Assembly: GCA_022449325.1 (NCBI GenBank)
Contig: JAKUSK010000035.1
Coordinates: 1 to 8,400 of the forward strand
DNA: 8,400 nucleotides
Source of the DNA: Nitrososphaerales archaeon
GTDB taxonomy: Archaea > Thermoproteota > Nitrososphaeria > Nitrososphaerales > UBA57
Reading direction: 5' to 3'
Both the position numbers and the translations under genes were made by a program. Position 1 is the stretch's first letter. Every line of letters starts with the position of its first letter. This document shows, piece after piece, positions 5,348 through 8,400 of the stretch. The notes beneath the pieces were generated by a model that made no database searches, was not told the DNA's origin, and was given only the letters and a program-made list of their open reading frames with translations.

Positions 5348-7024
5348 TTAGTTTTTCTCATTATCACTATATGAATAAATCGAATATACCAATACAATTG
5401 CTGATATTAACACAAACAAAATCTGATTAACCGTTAATTCAGGGTTCCAATCTTGACCATCATTAGATATCTCACTTGCAATCCCATCTTCTAAAATAAT
5501 TCTTTTTACATATTGTTTACCCGTTAATGGATTCAAATAATTTTCTACAGGTGCAAAATTATCTTCTAAAATTTTATATGAATTCAATTCTATCTCTTTT
5601 TCATATTCTTTCATTATCTCTTCAGATAAATCTACTTGAACATTATCTTGACGAGACATTAATTCAAACTTTGTAATTCTATCTTGTTTATTCTGTGCAA
5701 CAACAATTATATTTTGAATAATTCTATCTTGTTCTGAAACAACCGGATAGATGTGTATATTTTTGTATACACTATCCATTGTTTTTAATTCCGATAAAAA
5801 TAAAGTTGCAGAATCACCTTCAAGCGATGTAATGATATTCGAAATTAAAACTCCATCTTCTGTTAAATGATTCGCTACAAGCTGATGAAATTCTTTTGTC
5901 ATTAAATGAAATGGAACATAAGTCTTGTCGTATGCATCCAGAACAATAATATCATATTTCTTGTCTGTTTTTCTAAGAAAAATCCGTCCATCATCCGTTG
6001 TTATATCAAAACGTTCATCTTCTGGCACAAAAAAGAACTCTTTTCCTGCACTAACTACTTCTTTGTCAATCTCCACAACATCAATCTTTATACCTGGATA
6101 ATCTACAAAAAACTTCTTTGGTGCAGAAAACCCTCCACCCCCAATAAATAAAACATTTTGAGGGTCATTCGTAAATAACATTCCTAAATGAAAATATTTC
6201 GTATATTCATACACAATTCTATCTCTATTTTGAAGATCCATTGCACTATGAAAATTATTATCCAAAATTAATGTCCGTATATTTGTAACCGAATCATCAT
6301 GTACCAATAACTTGTGATATTGTGTATCTTTTTCAAGAACTACACCTGCTAATGGAGCCTGTACAAATACTGCAGAATATAATGATATACAAATTAAAAT
6401 TATTGCAATTGTTTTAGTCTGCTTTGATAGTCCTACAATTGCTGATATTATCAAAATTGCACTAATTGAATACAATATAATGTCTACTCCTATTAATGGA
6501 ACCAGAATGAATGTTGTAGCAAATGTACCGAAAATACTTCCAACAGTTGATAATGAATATAAATTTCCAGCAGTTTGTCCAATTGTTTGAATGGATTTCG
6601 CACTTAATTTTATTGCAAAAGGTGTTACTGCACCAAGTAAAAATGTTGGAGCTAATAACAATGCAATACTGGAAATTAACGGACCAAATATCTCTCCAAC
6701 TTTAAATAATAAAATAATTTTAAAAATTTCTGCAGATAATAATGTAGAAAGTAATGCATAACTACCCGCAATAAAAATTAATAAAGAAAATGTTCGATAA
6801 GAGGCTTCTTGATCCGATTTCTTCCCCCCGTAAGAATATCCTGCACTTAATCCTGTTAATGTAATTCCAATTAGACTTCCCCATACAAACAAAGTATTAC
6901 CAAAATATGGAGACATTAATCTACTTCCTAATAATTCCAAACCCATAACAGAAGCTCCTGATATGAACACTTGGAACCTAAGCAAATAGAAAAAATATTT
7001 ACTATTGACTATATCATTCGACAT
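5348..7024 (-). CDS. Membrane-fused spermidine synthase-like protein (MFS-like N-terminus)
   Basis: 558 residues from ATG at 7024. The N-terminal 220 residues form about seven hydrophobic segments, with the signature of the fused MFS/spermidine synthase family: SGASVMGLELLGSRL (22-36), SPYFGNTLFVWGS, and GLSAGYSYGG. The C-terminal half is a class I methyltransferase-fold domain: glycine loop VLFIGGGGF (291-299), acidic ligand VEID (317-320), TTDDGR (342-347), and LDAYDKT (362-368), where spermidine synthases have their catalytic aspartate. Near the end is LEDNFAPVENYL (486-497), a motif of the fused family. One more hydrophobic segment (about 532-551) precedes the C-terminus. Family knowledge: the soluble domain resembles aminopropyltransferases, but activity of fused members is largely unproven and the substrate may not be a polyamine. 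The gene sits 30 bp after the HTH regulator and 11 bp before the flavoprotein, so all three are likely coexpressed. Confidence 0.88.
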   Translation of the reverse strand: MSNDIVNSKYFFYLLRFQVFISGASVMGLELLGSRLMSPYFGNTLFVWGSLIGITLTGLSAGYSYGGKKSDQEASYRTFSLLIFIAGSYALLSTLLSAEIFKIILLFKVGEIFGPLISSIALLLAPTFLLGAVTPFAIKLSAKSIQTIGQTAGNLYSLSTVGSIFGTFATTFILVPLIGVDIILYSISAILIISAIVGLSKQTKTIAIILICISLYSAVFVQAPLAGVVLEKDTQYHKLLVHDDSVTNIRTLILDNNFHSAMDLQNRDRIVYEYTKYFHLGMLFTNDPQNVLFIGGGGFSAPKKFFVDYPGIKIDVVEIDKEVVSAGKEFFFVPEDERFDITTDDGRIFLRKTDKKYDIIVLDAYDKTYVPFHLMTKEFHQLVANHLTEDGVLISNIITSLEGDSATLFLSELKTMDSVYKNIHIYPVVSEQDRIIQNIIVVAQNKQDRITKFELMSRQDNVQVDLSEEIMKEYEKEIELNSYKILEDNFAPVENYLNPLTGKQYVKRIILEDGIASEISNDGQDWNPELTVNQILFVLISAIVLVYSIYSYSDNEKN

Positions 7025-7054
7025 TGTTATACCCCAATTTATTTGAAAAATCTC

Positions 7055-7438
7055 TTACTGTCGCCTACTAGAACAAAGAGGACAGTCTTTGATTGTGTGA
7101 TTATTCTCCAATTCTTGATGCAAATCATATATTATTCCTTGTTCTCGGATGAATTTCAATGCTATTTCAAATTTCTCACCTACTATAATCTCACTACTTT
7201 CATTAATTATTGCATCAGCAATTTGTTCTGCATATGACTGTATCCGTTCTGTGATCAAATATAATTCAATATTTCCCCTACTACGATTCATATAATTACT
7301 AATTGTTGCTTGTGTAATACCCATTTTCTTAGCAGATTGTTGTTGAGTTAATGAATGTTTATCAATCAATATTTTCGCTACTGTAGTACGTAGGAAAGGA
7401 ATTATTGCTTGAGCCTCAACTTCACTATGAAGAAGCAT
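7055..7438 (-). CDS. HTH transcriptional regulator (COG2522-like)
   Basis: The frame opens at ATG 7447 (130 residues), but I prefer ATG at 7438 (127 residues, starting MLLHSEVEAQ) because a TATAAATA box is centred 26-27 bp above it, matching the leaderless spacing seen elsewhere. From the longer form, residues 33-54 (LTQQQSAKKMGITQATISNYM) are a clear XRE-like helix-turn-helix. The rest is helical, and the C-terminus ends with a CPLC pair (Cys122, Cys125) followed by SSRRQ. One CxxC alone could bind metal only in a dimer, or sense redox. The preceding VEAQAIIPFLR and the overall size fit small archaeal regulators grouped as COG2522. It is the promoter-proximal gene of the apparent operon with the spermidine-synthase-like and flavoprotein genes, so it may regulate that operon. 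Its own promoter region is shared with the divergent tRNA-Val gene. Confidence 0.82.
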   Translation of the reverse strand: MLLHSEVEAQAIIPFLRTTVAKILIDKHSLTQQQSAKKMGITQATISNYMNRSRGNIELYLITERIQSYAEQIADAIINESSEIIVGEKFEIALKFIREQGIIYDLHQELENNHTIKDCPLCSSRRQ

Positions 7439-7460
7439 AAAATACATTCTATTTTTATAC

Positions 7461-7468
7461 TATTTATA
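7461..7468 (-). promoter_or_regulatory. TATA box of the HTH operon
   Basis: On the minus strand this is TATAAATA, centred 26-27 bp upstream of ATG 7438. A second AT-rich box, TATAAAAA (7452-7459), is closer and would place the start inside the gene. The first box is therefore the better candidate and decides the start-codon choice. Confidence 0.6.
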
Positions 7469-7502
7469 GAATCTGATTAAAAATAATCATAATACTAGAA
7501 CA

Positions 7503-7510
7503 ATTAAATA
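7503..7510 (+). promoter_or_regulatory. TATA-like box of tRNA-Val
   Basis: ATTAAATA is centred about 26-27 bp before the first tRNA base at 7534, so transcription would begin at or very near the mature 5' end and little 5' leader would need removal. Confidence 0.45.
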
Positions 7511-7533
7511 ACTTTCTCCGTGAATCATATCAG

Positions 7534-7629
7534 GGGCGCGTCGTCTAGCCAGAGTTATTGAACTCCTAGAATGGTTAGGACATCGCCTTGACATGGCGAA
7601 GGTCCCCGGTTCAAATCCGGGCGTGCCCA
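7534..7629 (+). tRNA. tRNA-Val (anticodon GAC) with D-loop intron
   Basis: Acceptor GGGCGCG (7534-7540) pairs with CGTGCCC (7622-7628), discriminator A at 7629; CCA is not encoded. The D-stem is GTCT/GGAC, the anticodon stem TCGCC/GGCGA with loop TTGACAT, so the anticodon is GAC (7590-7592, valine). The T-arm is a perfect CCCGG/CCGGG around TTCAAAT. The gene is 21 bases too long only in the D-loop. Removing 7551-7571 gives the usual archaeal D-loop AGCCTGGTTA and a 75-nt tRNA with every stem intact. It lies one base from the stop of the convergent oxidoreductase gene and diverges from the HTH operon. Confidence 0.95.
7551..7571 (+). other. 21-nt bulge-helix-bulge intron in the tRNA-Val D-loop
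   Basis: Internal hairpin GAGTT (7552-7556), loop ATTG, AACTC (7561-7565). The central 4-bp helix pairs exon CTAG (7545-7548) with intron CTAG (7566-7569). Three-base bulges CCA (7549-7551) and AAT (7570-7572) flank it, and cutting after the second base of each gives the stated ends. The outer helix is weak, so this is a relaxed motif. It lies after tRNA position 17, not at the canonical 37/38 site, and would need the archaeal splicing endonuclease able to cut relaxed motifs. Confidence 0.85.
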
Positions 7630-7630
7630 T

Positions 7631-8400
7631 TTAATTATATGATGAAGTAATATCTGTAAATTTTTTTAATTTTTGTCTAATATTACCTGTTTCATATTTT
7701 AATAATCCAATAAAATATTCACATCCAACTGATTGAAACTCGTTAACAGTTTTTTTAACATCATATGTTTCTATATCTTTATGATCATAATATGTCAAAC
7801 AAATTTTCTTCGTCGAAATCTTATTTATGTACGCTACATGTTTAGAATATTCTTTGGACGAAATTCCTACAGGTATCCATGCAGCACCATATTCAACCAT
7901 CACTTTCAGCATTTTTTCACCTGTTGTACCAAACCATAATTCTGGAAATGGTTTCTGAATTGGTTTTGGTTGTAAAACAGCGTCTTCAACATTATAATAT
8001 TTACCATTAAAAGTAACAACATCACCTGTCCATAATTTCTTCATAATTTCCAAACCTTCTACAGTCTTTTCATAACGAACTTTATTGTCATTCCATTCAC
8101 TATATGCATCAAATTCAGGTTTATGCCAACCTGCACCCACTCCTAATATTACCCTTCCATCTGAAATATTATCTACTGACGAAACTACTTTAGCCAATTG
8201 CTGAGGAGGACGAAAAGGAATTGGCGTAACACACGTTCCAATTTTAATTTTTGTTGTATTTGCAGCTATAAAAGACAAAAGTGTCCATGCATCTATTGTA
8301 TTATTATTTTCTACTCCATATCTTTCGGGAAGCATATAATGATCCCAAACTAATAATGAAGAAATTCCAGCTTCTTCTATTAATGGTAACACATCAAGAA
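7631..8400 (-). CDS. F420-type luciferase-like (LLM) oxidoreductase, N-terminus cut by window edge
   Basis: About 255 residues are visible. A GTG at 8392 could be taken as the start, but the frame stays open to the window edge (upstream codons Leu-Asp). Residues VLPLIEEAG and LLVWDHYMLPERYG correspond to the region some 20-30 residues inside LLM proteins, so the true start lies outside. Seen motifs: VWDHY, GTCVTPIPFRPPQQLAK, SDGRVILGVGAGWHKPEF, LWTGDVVTFNGKYY, QPKPIQKPFPELWFG. These are typical of flavin/F420-dependent luciferase-like TIM-barrel monooxygenases and dehydrogenases such as the LLM class F420-dependent enzymes. The WFG and GVGAGWH segments are near the cofactor phosphate site in that family. 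Cofactor choice (F420 or FMN) and substrate are not readable here. The gene ends one base after tRNA-Val on the opposite strand. Confidence 0.88.
   Translation of the reverse strand, partial: LDVLPLIEEAGISSLLVWDHYMLPERYGVENNNTIDAWTLLSFIAANTTKIKIGTCVTPIPFRPPQQLAKVVSSVDNISDGRVILGVGAGWHKPEFDAYSEWNDNKVRYEKTVEGLEIMKKLWTGDVVTFNGKYYNVEDAVLQPKPIQKPFPELWFGTTGEKMLKVMVEYGAAWIPVGISSKEYSKHVAYINKISTKKICLTYYDHKDIETYDVKKTVNEFQSVGCEYFIGLLKYETGNIRQKLKKFTDITSSYN

Noticed and set aside
8390..8392. GTG at 8392 as start of the LLM oxidoreductase
   Set aside because: The frame is open to the window edge, and the visible N-terminus corresponds to an internal part of the family.
1..8400. Mobile element, toxin-antitoxin or defence island
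   Set aside because: I found no transposase, integrase, nuclease or paired small toxin genes; apart from the tRNA-like fragment nothing suggests integration.

Overview
The window looks like core chromosome of an AT-rich archaeon, most likely an ammonia-oxidiser-type thaumarchaeon (Nitrososphaeria, Nitrosopumilus-like). The archaeal signs are a Sec61-beta subunit, a DUF2070 membrane protein, a small COG2522-like helix-turn-helix regulator, and a tRNA-Val gene whose intron sits in the D-loop and folds into a bulge-helix-bulge motif. TATA boxes also lie about 26-27 bp upstream of apparently leaderless start codons. The lineage below Archaea is inferred from gene content and style; no 16S or other marker gene is present.

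Layout. 1-429 (-) is the N-terminal part of a phosphomannomutase/phosphoglucosamine mutase that runs off the left edge. It is divergent from 477-1286 (+), a membrane-anchored extracytoplasmic protein of unknown function; a 47-bp AT-rich spacer with an inverted repeat separates them. The + gene meets the DUF2070 gene (1287-3074, -) stop codon to stop codon with no base between. DUF2070 lies 15 bp downstream of the Sec61-beta gene (3090-3269, -), and the two look like one leaderless operon. 3270-3559 holds no protein gene. It contains the Sec61-beta promoter, an orphan tRNA 3' half without a recognisable 5' half, homopolymer tracts, and the promoter of the next gene. 3560-3859 (+) encodes a 99-residue, histone-H1-tail-like protein made only of Met, Pro, Thr, Lys, Arg and Ala.

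3927-7447 (-) reads as a three-gene operon transcribed leftward: an HTH regulator, a membrane-fused spermidine-synthase-like protein, and a dihydrolipoyl dehydrogenase-type flavoprotein. The first gene has a TATA box placed for leaderless initiation; the last has a Shine-Dalgarno-like GTGA. tRNA-Val(GAC) lies at 7534-7629 (+), and a partial F420-type luciferase-like oxidoreductase at 7631-8400 (-) runs off the right edge.

Functionally the window mixes sugar-phosphate metabolism, protein export, chromatin compaction, redox flavoenzyme and aminopropyl-transfer-like chemistry, and translation. I see no mobile element, CRISPR array or complete defence system. The most unusual items are the six-amino-acid basic repeat protein, the D-loop intron of tRNA-Val and the orphan tRNA half.
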